Source of the DNA: an uncultured Desulfobacteraceae bacterium
GTDB lineage: Bacteria; Desulfobacterota; Desulfobacteria; Desulfobacterales; Desulfatirhabdiaceae
Length of the DNA: 37,192 nucleotides
Assembly (NCBI GenBank): GCA_903909505.1
Contig: CAIVVZ010000388.1
Location: forward strand, 1 to 37,192
Direction: 5' to 3'
Below are positions 24,756 through 31,479 of the stretch, piece by piece. The position numbers and the translations under genes were made by a program. Each line of letters opens with the position of its first letter. The first letter of the stretch is position 1. Under the pieces are notes generated by a model. That model did no database searches. It saw only the letters and a program-made list of their open reading frames with translations, and had not been told where the DNA came from.

Positions 24756-26897
24756 ATGAAAACAGCACGCATTGAAACAAACTATTTTATTTTTGCCATA
24801 GTTATGACATTGTTTGTACTTATCGCTGCAGCAGCCCCTGCTTCGGCCAATATGGATATTGAGCAGACCCTCTCAGACGATGCTCAGCGGAACACGATCG
24901 CTTTTGACGGTTTTGGCATCATAACCGGCACCTTCGAAGCCCAGACCTTTTTCCCTCCGGGCAAGGTGGCCGACTACTGGGGATTTCAGTACCTGCGTGA
25001 CAATACCCCAAACGGCAATGGGCACAATACCAGTTTTCTGACCAATTGCGCCTATAATGTCCTTTATACATTAAGTGCCGAACAGTTTGCCGCGCTCAAG
25101 ACGCTGGCTACCAGCCAAGTAGACCAGATCAACCTCTATGGATACAATCGCTTCCCGCTGATGAAGGCCTTTCGCCGCCAACTGGACGGAGACATCCCCG
25201 CAGGGTCTTCCGGTTTGAGTCTGGATGCGGTGAAGGTCGCCTCAAGCGATCTTTATAAACTGGATGGTCAGATCTGTTTTGACCGTGCCGTAGTGTATGC
25301 AGGCATATACAGGACACTGAGCACCGCACAGAAGGCGCATCTGGACGCCATGAAGGCAGGCGGATTTGATTCATGGACAGTGTCAAGTGAGATGGAGACA
25401 GCGGTTAAAAATCTGATGCGGGGCGTCACCCAAGATGTATCCGTGGCATTGATGACCTACGCCAGCGATCTGTTTTCATGGTACGCGGGATCCCTGGAAG
25501 CCGATGTCTACTTCTGCCCCGAGCGGCAGGGCACCTACTTCGGCTCTTTTTATATCAAGGATGCGCCGGCCATCGGGCATGAGGGTTACAAGATCGATGA
25601 AGCGTTGACGGCCAATGCAGGCAAATATTTCCTGGATCAAATAGCCACCACCCATCTGGACAGCCTGGTGACAGCCCTGGTGGACAAGCAGCGGAACGAC
25701 CTTTACGCCGGCACGGAAAACATCGTGCAGATTCGCACCGACATCTCCACGTTGCTGAGAAGCCTCATCACGGCATCCGTGCCGACGGATGCATTCAAAG
25801 CCCAGGTCCTGGCCCAGGTGCTGGAAAAGTCCGGAACCTACGGGGAACTGGACGGCGAGATTGTACACGCCTATACCCTGGCCTTCGCTCAGGTGTACAA
25901 ATCCATGACCGCTACCCAGAAGGCAAACCTGACGGCAATGAGAAAAACGATCATGTCCGGCACCTATAACGGCGTACCCTTTGATTTTTCCGTGTGCACG
26001 ACTCCGTATCTGTATTCCGCCGTCATCAAGGACGTGTCAATACTTGCCCCGTACATTTCCAACACCGACTACCTGTTCGGCGTGTCAGGCTCTACAGAAT
26101 GCACGGCAACGATCGATGGAAATTTGTTGCTCCATATTCCCTTTCTTTCCTATACAGATCCAAAAGCGGGAACCCTGTCACTTTGGGCGGATTTTGTTTA
26201 TGAGTTCAATTCGAAGTATCCGACGTTAATACCTTTTAAATATAAAAATTCCGGCATGCTAAACAATCCTTCTTTTTCATGTGCAGCATCAACACTATCC
26301 AACGATCTAACAATCCATATATCTGATCTTCTGTTGCCGGATGGAAGCACGCATATATGGGTAAACTTGAAATACGACCCGGCTCTTTCCACCGATGGGA
26401 ATTACTACTGGGTTGTTACAAGCTATACAAATAGCTCCACAGTATCCTTCTTGCTCACAAATGATGTCGGTGTTGGCGGTACACTGCCCGCCGAATATAC
26501 TTGCGACGGCACCGGGTCCTCCCCTGCGTTGTCCTGGTCGAATGCGCCTGAGGGCACCAAGGAATTCGCACTGATGATGACAACGCTACCGGGCGATGGA
26601 ACGACAAAATGGAACTGGGTATTATATAGCATACCGGGAACCACGACCAGCATGGCCAAAAACAGTTCCGGAGTCGGCATTTTGGGAACAGGCAGCCACG
26701 GAACCACCATGGCCTACGATCCACCTTGCTCGCAAGGACCCGGTCCCAAGCTCTACACCTTCACATTGTATGCACTGTCCGAATCGCCCCAATTGCCTGC
26801 TGCAGCCAGTCAAGTCACGGGCGAAGTGCTCTCCAATGCGATCTCATCCATCACGCTTGGCTCAACGTCCTTGAACCTGAGCTACACCCGTCCATGA
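24756..26897 (+). CDS. Secreted protein with LTxxQ (Spy/CpxP-like) motifs and a C-terminal PEBP/YbhB domain
   Basis: Protein of 713 aa. The ATG at 24756 follows AAAGGAG by 5 nt. An N-terminal signal peptide (basic start, then FIFAIVMTLFVLIAAAAPAS with cleavage near ASA) sends it to the periplasm or outside. The large middle part contains three L-T-x-x-Q-like helices: TLSAEQFAALKTL near residue 105, TLSTAQKAHLDAM near 187 and SMTATQKANLTAM near 382. These are the hallmark of the Spy/CpxP periplasmic chaperone family. The C-terminal 150 residues (from FLLTNDVGVGGTLPAEYTCD) are a Raf-kinase-inhibitor-like PEBP domain of the YbhB/YbcL type, with SPALSWSNAPEGTKEFALMM, WNWVLYSIP and YTFTLYAL. It is divergent from a BaeSR-like system. 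In E. coli, Spy is a BaeR target, so an envelope-stress role is likely but inferred. The first in-frame ATG (24714) lacks support. Confidence 0.8.
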   Translation: MKTARIETNYFIFAIVMTLFVLIAAAAPASANMDIEQTLSDDAQRNTIAFDGFGIITGTFEAQTFFPPGKVADYWGFQYLRDNTPNGNGHNTSFLTNCAYNVLYTLSAEQFAALKTLATSQVDQINLYGYNRFPLMKAFRRQLDGDIPAGSSGLSLDAVKVASSDLYKLDGQICFDRAVVYAGIYRTLSTAQKAHLDAMKAGGFDSWTVSSEMETAVKNLMRGVTQDVSVALMTYASDLFSWYAGSLEADVYFCPERQGTYFGSFYIKDAPAIGHEGYKIDEALTANAGKYFLDQIATTHLDSLVTALVDKQRNDLYAGTENIVQIRTDISTLLRSLITASVPTDAFKAQVLAQVLEKSGTYGELDGEIVHAYTLAFAQVYKSMTATQKANLTAMRKTIMSGTYNGVPFDFSVCTTPYLYSAVIKDVSILAPYISNTDYLFGVSGSTECTATIDGNLLLHIPFLSYTDPKAGTLSLWADFVYEFNSKYPTLIPFKYKNSGMLNNPSFSCAASTLSNDLTIHISDLLLPDGSTHIWVNLKYDPALSTDGNYYWVVTSYTNSSTVSFLLTNDVGVGGTLPAEYTCDGTGSSPALSWSNAPEGTKEFALMMTTLPGDGTTKWNWVLYSIPGTTTSMAKNSSGVGILGTGSHGTTMAYDPPCSQGPGPKLYTFTLYALSESPQLPAAASQVTGEVLSNAISSITLGSTSLNLSYTRP

Positions 26898-27160
26898 TGA
26901 TGCGTTTCGCGGCAGCACCGGATACCCGTCAAAACCATGAAAGGGGGAGATATATGCTTCGACATTAACGGCGGTTGACGCCAAAGCCATACACAGAGCC
27001 TTCAGGGATGCCGGGATACGGGGAGGTCCCAGCCTCAACGAAGCAGTAAGATCCACAGGCTTTGATCCTAACAAACTGAGAGATCTCGACCCGCCCCCCG
27101 GACAGGAAGGGTCGAGGGGAATGAAAGAACCCGTCACTCGGCCAAAACAATGTTACTGAA
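26898..27160 (+). other. Degenerate coding-like stretch after the Spy/PEBP gene
   Basis: A frame open from 26941 to TGA 27157 reads ASTLTAVDAKAIHRAFRDAG and GGPSLNEAVRSTGFDPNKLR, which looks like real protein but has no start codon or ribosome site in frame. I do not recognise it. It is probably the remnant of a broken gene. Confidence 0.35.
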
Positions 27161-27249
27161 GAGACGACATGGAAACTGCAATAAGGCGACACATCATTCC
27201 TGGCAGTGTGGCGCCTTGAAAACAACTGACATCGCTCGCAACTCCGGCC

Positions 27250-27905
27250 AAATCAGATAAGAAGACCCTCAGTCAGGCGCAGTCATGGGTTGCAACGGTC
27301 AACACTATGAAGTACAGAGGATTCAGCGAATGGCGCCTTTCATCGACACGAGGAATTTCAATTTTGCCTACGGGCAGACGAGCCAAGGGGAACACATCAT
27401 CGACTCCCAGTACACCTCCAGCACGCTTTTTGTCGTCAACCCGGCGGAAACGGGAACCATGGCAATTCGAATCTTTGGCCATCATGATAGAATCACTTTC
27501 ACTTCTTTATTTCTGTTGGTAATATTATCAATTCAAATCGCCATATCAAAAGACATCTTACCCAGAAAAACGGAATTCCCACCTATAAATGTAGCGGTTA
27601 TGGGTATGAGGTTTTCATCCATTCACTGGCCAGCAAGTTGACTGCTGTCGAAGACCCTTCACAGCATTCAGATTACCATTGCCGAATAGCGAGGAATCCA
27701 TCGTTAACTTGAGTCTGAGCCACAAGAATGCTGCTTATCATTTCTTTAGACTTTAGACGGACCGGCGAACTGGGTTCGAAGTACCTCCACCAAGGGGACG
27801 GGAGAAACAGCCGGAAAAATTATTATCACCAATGTGCAGAATGAAAAATATGGGATTCATGAGCCGGAACAGCCCAAAAAGGTAGCGGTCACGGAATCTT
27901 GGTAA
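27250..27905 (+). pseudogene. Fragmented gene remnant, family not recognised
   Basis: Three protein-like pieces lie one after another in different frames. About 27285-27490 reads MGCNGQHYEVQRIQRMAPFI DTRNFNFAYG and on to TLFVVNPAETGTMAIRIFGH. About 27500-27690 reads GNIINSNRHIKRHLTQKNGI and PTYKCSGYGYEVFIHSLASK. About 27755-27905 reads WVRSTSTKGTGETAGKIIIT NVQNEKYGIHEPEQP to a TAA. Each piece is clean of stops over its own stretch but the joins need frameshifts. This is what a decaying single gene looks like. No domain can be named. Confidence 0.4.
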
Positions 27906-27921
27906 CATAGTAAGTTACCAA
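27899..27921. repeat. 8-bp inverted repeat next to the tRNA terminator
   Basis: TTGGTAAC and GTTACCAA flank a 7-nt spacer. It ends the degenerate region and lies 11 bp from the tRNA terminator. It shares GGTAAC with the repeats in front of the integrase gene, which may be chance. Confidence 0.35.
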
Positions 27922-27932
27922 ATAAAAATCAA

Positions 27933-27962
27933 AAGGGGTTATGACTTTCGCCATAACCCCTT
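27933..27962 (-). terminator. Intrinsic terminator of tRNA-Val
   Basis: A perfect 11-bp stem (AAGGGGTTATG with CATAACCCCTT) and an 8-nt loop lie 8 bp beyond the tRNA 3' end. On the minus strand it is followed by a T-rich run (TTTTGATTTTTATTTGG). This ends transcription coming from pgsA/tRNA-Val. Confidence 0.85.
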
Positions 27963-27970
27963 GATTTGCT

Positions 27971-28045
27971 TGGTAGGCACGATTGGGTTTGAACCAACGA
28001 CCCCTACCGTGTCAGGGTAGTGCTCTCCCGCTGAGCTACGTGCCT
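27971..28045 (-). tRNA. tRNA-Val (anticodon GAC), CCA encoded
   Basis: The 75-nt cloverleaf reads on the minus strand: acceptor AGGCACG/CGTGCCT, D arm GCTC-AGCGGGA-GAGC, anticodon arm CTACC-CTGACAC-GGTAG with anticodon GAC, five-base variable loop, T arm GTTGG-TTCAAAC-CCAAT, then A and CCA. All stems pair. It lies about 120 bp downstream of pgsA on the same strand and is followed by a strong terminator. The integrase is on its 5' side, beyond pgsA, so its 3' end is not visibly used as an attachment site. Confidence 0.96.
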
Positions 28046-28167
28046 GTAATATGTTCGGAACATACCATCCGACCTGTTCGATGTCAACAAAAACCGTGAT
28101 AAAAAACGGGCGAGATGTTTCGTCAGCAGCCGTCCTGCATTTATTTGCTATCGCCGGCATTTATCCG

Positions 28168-28737
28168 CTATCGAATCAATCTGTCCTGCCCGTTCTGAAA
28201 CGTGTTGAGGCCAAGCATCATGTAATGAAGCCCGGAAATCGTGGTCAAAACAGCCGTAATCCAGAACATCACGTATTTGGCCATGGGCTCCGATGGCGTT
28301 TCGGGATAGAGAAGGGTCAGAAACACCGTAAAGAGCTGGACAAAGGTGGTCACCTTGCTGATCAGGGTGGGATGAATCCGGATCTTGACGTCCATAATGT
28401 TCAGAACGGCAATGCCCATCACGATGACGATATCCCGGCTGATGACAATCACGGCCAGCCAGCCCGGAATGTGTTGCTGAAAGCCCAGCGTGATAAAAGA
28501 TGCTATCAGCAGGAATTTGTCGGCAATGGGGTCCAGGTAGGCCCCGAGTTCTGTCCGCTGGTTGTAGCACCTGGCGATGAAGCCATCCAGCCCGTCGCTG
28601 ACGCCGGCAATCGTGAAAACCAGAATTGCCATCGGGAACATGTCTCTTTGTAGAAAAATGACAAAAAGCGGCGTCAGCAGGATCCGGATAACGGTAATAA
28701 AATTGGGAACATTAATCGTCAGTCTGGGATATCTCAT
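28168..28737 (-). CDS. pgsA: CDP-diacylglycerol--glycerol-3-phosphate 3-phosphatidyltransferase
   Basis: Integral membrane enzyme of 189 aa that makes phosphatidylglycerophosphate, the committed step to phosphatidylglycerol and cardiolipin. The CDP-alcohol phosphotransferase signature D-x2-D-G-x2-A-R-x8-G-x3-D-x3-D is complete in DGLDGFIARCYNQRTELGAY followed by LDPIADK. The N-terminus NVPNFITVIRILLTPLFVIF is the usual PgsA opening (PNxLTxxRxxxxP). Several further hydrophobic helices follow. ATG 28737 has GGAG about 9 nt upstream. The gene is followed by tRNA-Val on the same strand. It is a core housekeeping gene and marks the chromosomal side of the integrated element whose integrase starts about 200 bp upstream, on the opposite strand. 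Confidence 0.93.
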   Translation of the reverse strand: MRYPRLTINVPNFITVIRILLTPLFVIFLQRDMFPMAILVFTIAGVSDGLDGFIARCYNQRTELGAYLDPIADKFLLIASFITLGFQQHIPGWLAVIVISRDIVIVMGIAVLNIMDVKIRIHPTLISKVTTFVQLFTVFLTLLYPETPSEPMAKYVMFWITAVLTTISGLHYMMLGLNTFQNGQDRLIR

Positions 28738-28839
28738 TAATCAAACTCCAATGAAATCCAATATAGTCCAAAAACCCTTATGAATAAACAATCTTTAACT
28801 TGTAGTTAGTTCAATAACGTGTTACTTTGTTCCATAACA

Positions 28840-28909
28840 TCCGGGTAACATCCGGGTAACTTTCCGGGTAACTCTCTTATCTGTGGGTATAAAAAATAAA
28901 AGTTACCCG
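28840..28909. repeat. TCCGGGTAAC direct repeats and one inverted copy before the integrase
   Basis: TCCGGGTAAC occurs at 28840, 28851 and 28863 (spacing 11 and 12 bp), and GTTACCCG, an inverted core copy, at 28902. The array lies between pgsA and the integrase start. This is the usual place and form of integrase arm-type sites or excisionase sites at the left end of an integrated element. The binder is inferred. Confidence 0.6.
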
Positions 28910-28935
28910 TCTCAATGAATAATCCTGAGGGAAAT

Positions 28936-30147
28936 ATGGCACTTAATGACATTAAAATCAAGAACTCAAAGCCCCAATCGAAGCCTTACAAGATATCTGA
29001 TGGCGATGGTCTTTCCCTGCTTGTTAACCCGAACGGAAGCAAATGGTGGCGCTTCAGGTACACCGTTAATGGAAAAGAAAAAGGTATTTCATTCGGTGTT
29101 TACCCAGACGTTTCTTTGCAATCGGCCAGGGAAAAACGCGCCAAGGCGCGGGTATTGGTTGCCAGTGGCGTTGACCCTTCTGCAGCGAGGCAAGCAGTCA
29201 AGGACGAGGTGACCAATACCTTTGAAAGTGTTGCGCTTCAATGGTATGGCAAAATTTCTCACACCTGGGGGTTAGGTCATGCAAAGGTGATAAAGAGACT
29301 GCTTGAAAAAGATATCTTCCCTGTGATTGGTAAAAAATCAATCAGCAAAATTGTACCTGGCGATGTTCTGGAAGCACTTCGGAAAATTGAATCCCGTGGA
29401 GCAGTTGTGACCGCAAAACGGGCTTGTCGAGTATGCAGCCAAATATTCCGATATTCGATAACTTTGGGGTTTTCGACAATCGACCCTTCATATACTCTGA
29501 AAGATGTTTTGCGAAAAACAAAGACGGAACACTTCCCCGCGCTCACAGATACGAAAGATGTCACCGTGCTGCTACGCGCTATTGACGCCTATCAGGGAAC
29601 CTTTGTTGTGAAATCCGCCTTACAGATTGCTCCTCTTTTCTTCGTCCGCCCTGGTGAATTACGACATGCTGAATGGACTGAGGTTGACTTTGAGGCGGCA
29701 ATATGGTCAATACCGGCTGAAAAAATGAAGATGCGGATGCCTCACATCGTACCATTAAGCAGACAGGCCTTTGAAATCCTCAAGTCACTCCATGCACTCA
29801 CAGGGAATGGGCGCTATATCTTCCCTTCAGCAAGAGGGATTGATAAACCTATGAGCAACAGTTCGTTCTTTGTCGCGTTTAAGAGCATGGGATTCGACGG
29901 CACAATGTCGCCACACGGCTTCAGAGCCATTGCCAGAACCCTACTTGACGAGATTCTACAATTCCCCTATCATCTTATTGAACACCAGCTTGCACATGCT
30001 GTACGAGACCCAAACGGCAGGGCTTATAACCGGACCTCACACCTTGCTGAGCGTGCAAAAATGATGCAGGTTTGGGCGGATTATCTGGACGGACTGAAAG
30101 CCGGCGCAAAGGTGATTCCTTTAAAACGGGCCGGCGCAACCGTGTGA
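28936..30147 (+). CDS. Tyrosine recombinase/integrase, P4 type with N-terminal DUF4102 arm-binding domain
   Basis: Site-specific recombinase of 403 aa that would integrate and excise the element. I chose ATG 28936 (GAGGGA upstream) because the protein then starts MALNDIKIKNSKPQSKPYKI, the standard DUF4102 head (LTDxxIRNAKPxxKPYKLSD), continuing SDGDGLSLLVNPNGSKWWRF. The SAM-like core-binding domain is about 95-190 and the catalytic domain about 200-385. Catalytic residues are Arg238 in FFVRPGELRHAEW, His327 and Arg330 in SPHGFRAIART, and nucleophile Tyr364 in NGRAYNRTSHL; the second His is in EHQLAH. The N-terminal arm domain probably binds the repeats just upstream. It seems intact, so the element may still be mobile. 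Confidence 0.93.
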   Translation: MALNDIKIKNSKPQSKPYKISDGDGLSLLVNPNGSKWWRFRYTVNGKEKGISFGVYPDVSLQSAREKRAKARVLVASGVDPSAARQAVKDEVTNTFESVALQWYGKISHTWGLGHAKVIKRLLEKDIFPVIGKKSISKIVPGDVLEALRKIESRGAVVTAKRACRVCSQIFRYSITLGFSTIDPSYTLKDVLRKTKTEHFPALTDTKDVTVLLRAIDAYQGTFVVKSALQIAPLFFVRPGELRHAEWTEVDFEAAIWSIPAEKMKMRMPHIVPLSRQAFEILKSLHALTGNGRYIFPSARGIDKPMSNSSFFVAFKSMGFDGTMSPHGFRAIARTLLDEILQFPYHLIEHQLAHAVRDPNGRAYNRTSHLAERAKMMQVWADYLDGLKAGAKVIPLKRAGATV

Positions 30148-30243
30148 TCTATTTCCGGGGGATAGGCCGACGGGCCGACAAGCTGGGAACCCTGCCAGTT
30201 TCTCCCGGATTCTTCTCCAGGGACGCGTAAAAGGGGATACGAA

Positions 30244-30960
30244 ATGGCGGAAGATAAAAACTGTAAGCCTTGGGAAAAGCCCTATTACCATGTTTGGGAG
30301 GCCGCGGCGTTCTGGTGTGGCATAACAAACCGTACGATATCCATAGATGAAAAAGGAATTCCAGTCGCCGACCCGCAAAATGAATGCCTCCGCTCAAGAG
30401 CAATATGGATCATGGATGCCATTGACTGCGGGGAATTACAGTGTGGCAGGGATGGCAAGTCAGTTCCAGGTGAAGGAATCACTGGGCGCAAGCGCACCGT
30501 CCGGAGAGTTGACCTGCGCAACTGGTTTTTGGAAAATCAAGGGGAACGACCGCCATTTCTCTTTGATGAAATAGAGAGAAAGACCCATGCAGCAATCAAC
30601 ACCGAATCGTTTATAGCGCTTCAGGCAGACTTGCAGGCAAAAAAAACACGCCTCGAAAAGACTGAAGAACGATTGCGAGAAATGGCGATTAAGAATTCTG
30701 CCTTAGAGCATGAAAGAGATGCTGCAATACGATCTTTTGAAGAATCAGCCGACGCACGCAAAGCTGTTGGCGAACGAGAGAAAAACTCTTTTCTTCACCT
30801 AATCGGAGCGTTGCTCCAGATAATCATGGACAAGAAACTGTACGAAACCGAAGAAGAATTACGCGAAGAATTAGCTGAGCAATACAAAGGATTTCCAGGT
30901 TGTACGTTTCGAACAACAGCAAGCAGATTTGCCGAAGCAAAAAGACTTCTTTCCCAATAA
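30244..30960 (+). CDS. Hypothetical element protein with central coiled coil
   Basis: Protein of 238 aa; I do not recognise the family. The start ATG has AAAGGGG upstream. The N-terminal ~110 residues are rich in Trp and Cys (KPWEKPYYHVWEAAAFWCGI; AIWIMDAIDCGELQCGRDG; RRVDLRNWFLENQG), which may be a small compact or HTH-like domain. Residues about 125-185 form a clear coiled coil (FIALQADLQAKKTRLEKTEE RLREMA). The last 45 residues (KKLYETEEELREELAEQYKG FPGCTFRTTASRFAEAKRLL) are a separate helical module. There is no membrane segment. It lies between the integrase and a 33-bp perfect palindrome. A DNA-binding or replication-accessory role would fit but is not shown. Confidence 0.7.
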   Translation: MAEDKNCKPWEKPYYHVWEAAAFWCGITNRTISIDEKGIPVADPQNECLRSRAIWIMDAIDCGELQCGRDGKSVPGEGITGRKRTVRRVDLRNWFLENQGERPPFLFDEIERKTHAAINTESFIALQADLQAKKTRLEKTEERLREMAIKNSALEHERDAAIRSFEESADARKAVGEREKNSFLHLIGALLQIIMDKKLYETEEELREELAEQYKGFPGCTFRTTASRFAEAKRLLSQ

Positions 30961-30979
30961 ACCCCCGCCAAATCGCCTT

Positions 30980-31012
30980 TTGCAGTTGCACACGAATCGT
31001 GTGCAACTGCAA
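30980..31012. repeat. 33-bp perfect palindrome (16-bp arms, 1-nt centre)
   Basis: The arm TTGCAGTTGCACACGA is followed by one A and then by its exact reverse complement. It starts 20 bp after the preceding gene and ends about 100 bp before alpA. No T-run follows on either strand, so a terminator is unlikely. Length and perfection suggest a protein-binding or hairpin-extruding site of the element. Confidence 0.8.
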
Positions 31013-31059
31013 TGACAACACCGAACAATCCACCTAAAGTCGCTTCAGACATCAACGAA

Positions 31060-31086
31060 CAGGATTAACCAATTATGGGTTATCCT
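31060..31086. promoter_or_regulatory. Imperfect inverted repeat before alpA, possible operator
   Basis: CAGGATTAACC and GGGTTATCCTG flank AATTAT, with one offset base. It lies 23 bp before the alpA start. An autoregulatory or promoter-operator role is possible; nothing shows the binder. Confidence 0.35.
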
Positions 31087-31108
31087 GTACCAAGAAAGGA
31101 GCGATATC

Positions 31109-31372
31109 ATGAAACCTGTATCTACACCCACACCCACACCAAAATTTCTGAGAATTGATAGTATCGTCGGGAACAAAAAGAAGGGAATTGTTGGCATCCT
31201 TCCCATTTCCAAGTCCACGTGGTGGGCGGGCGTGAAATCCGGACGTTACCCGAAGCCAGTCAAGATTTCCATTCGATGTACCGCATGGTTGGCGGAAGAA
31301 GTCGACGCTATGGAAAAGTCATTTTCGAGTTGCACTGATTGTAATGACAGCCAAATCAGCCAGGTGAAATGA
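31109..31372 (+). CDS. AlpA-family DNA-binding regulator/excisionase
   Basis: Protein of 87 aa with the AlpA winged-helix pattern. ILPISKSTWWAGVKSGRYPK PVKIS is the helix-turn-helix core (consensus P.S.STWW.GVK.GRFPKPVKL), followed by RCTAWLAEEVDAM. A proline/threonine-rich head (STPTPTPKF) precedes it. AAAGGAG lies 9 nt before the ATG. AlpA proteins of P4-like and CP4-57-like elements switch on integrase or act as excisionases and repress early genes. The gene lies directly ahead of the primase gene with one tiny frame between, so it may control the replication operon. Confidence 0.88.
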   Translation: MKPVSTPTPTPKFLRIDSIVGNKKKGIVGILPISKSTWWAGVKSGRYPKPVKISIRCTAWLAEEVDAMEKSFSSCTDCNDSQISQVK

Positions 31373-31476
31373 TGCAGGCCGGGCAGCAGTGGATGACAGA
31401 CAAAACCCGAGCCAAAAGGCCGAACGGTTGGCAGAACATAAGCCGAGAGTTTTATCTCCCCCCCATGAGGGCTTGA
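31369..31476 (+). CDS. Possible 35-aa protein between alpA and the primase
   Basis: A short frame begins with ATG overlapping the alpA stop (AAATGATG) and ends 3 bp before the primase ATG, reading MMQAGQQWMTDKTRAKRPNG, then WQNISREFYLPPMRA. It fills the gap almost exactly and is translationally coupled on both sides, which is why I list it. It is basic, with no known family. It could equally be only a coupling leader or chance. Confidence 0.35.
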   Translation: MMQAGQQWMTDKTRAKRPNGWQNISREFYLPPMRA

Positions 31477-31479
31477 AAG

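Noticed and set aside
27971..28045. tRNA-Val 3' end as attachment site of the satellite
   Set aside because: The 3' end points away from the integrase, pgsA lies between, and no repeated tRNA fragment is seen near int.
30980..31012. Intrinsic terminator
   Set aside because: The palindrome is not followed by a T-run on either strand.
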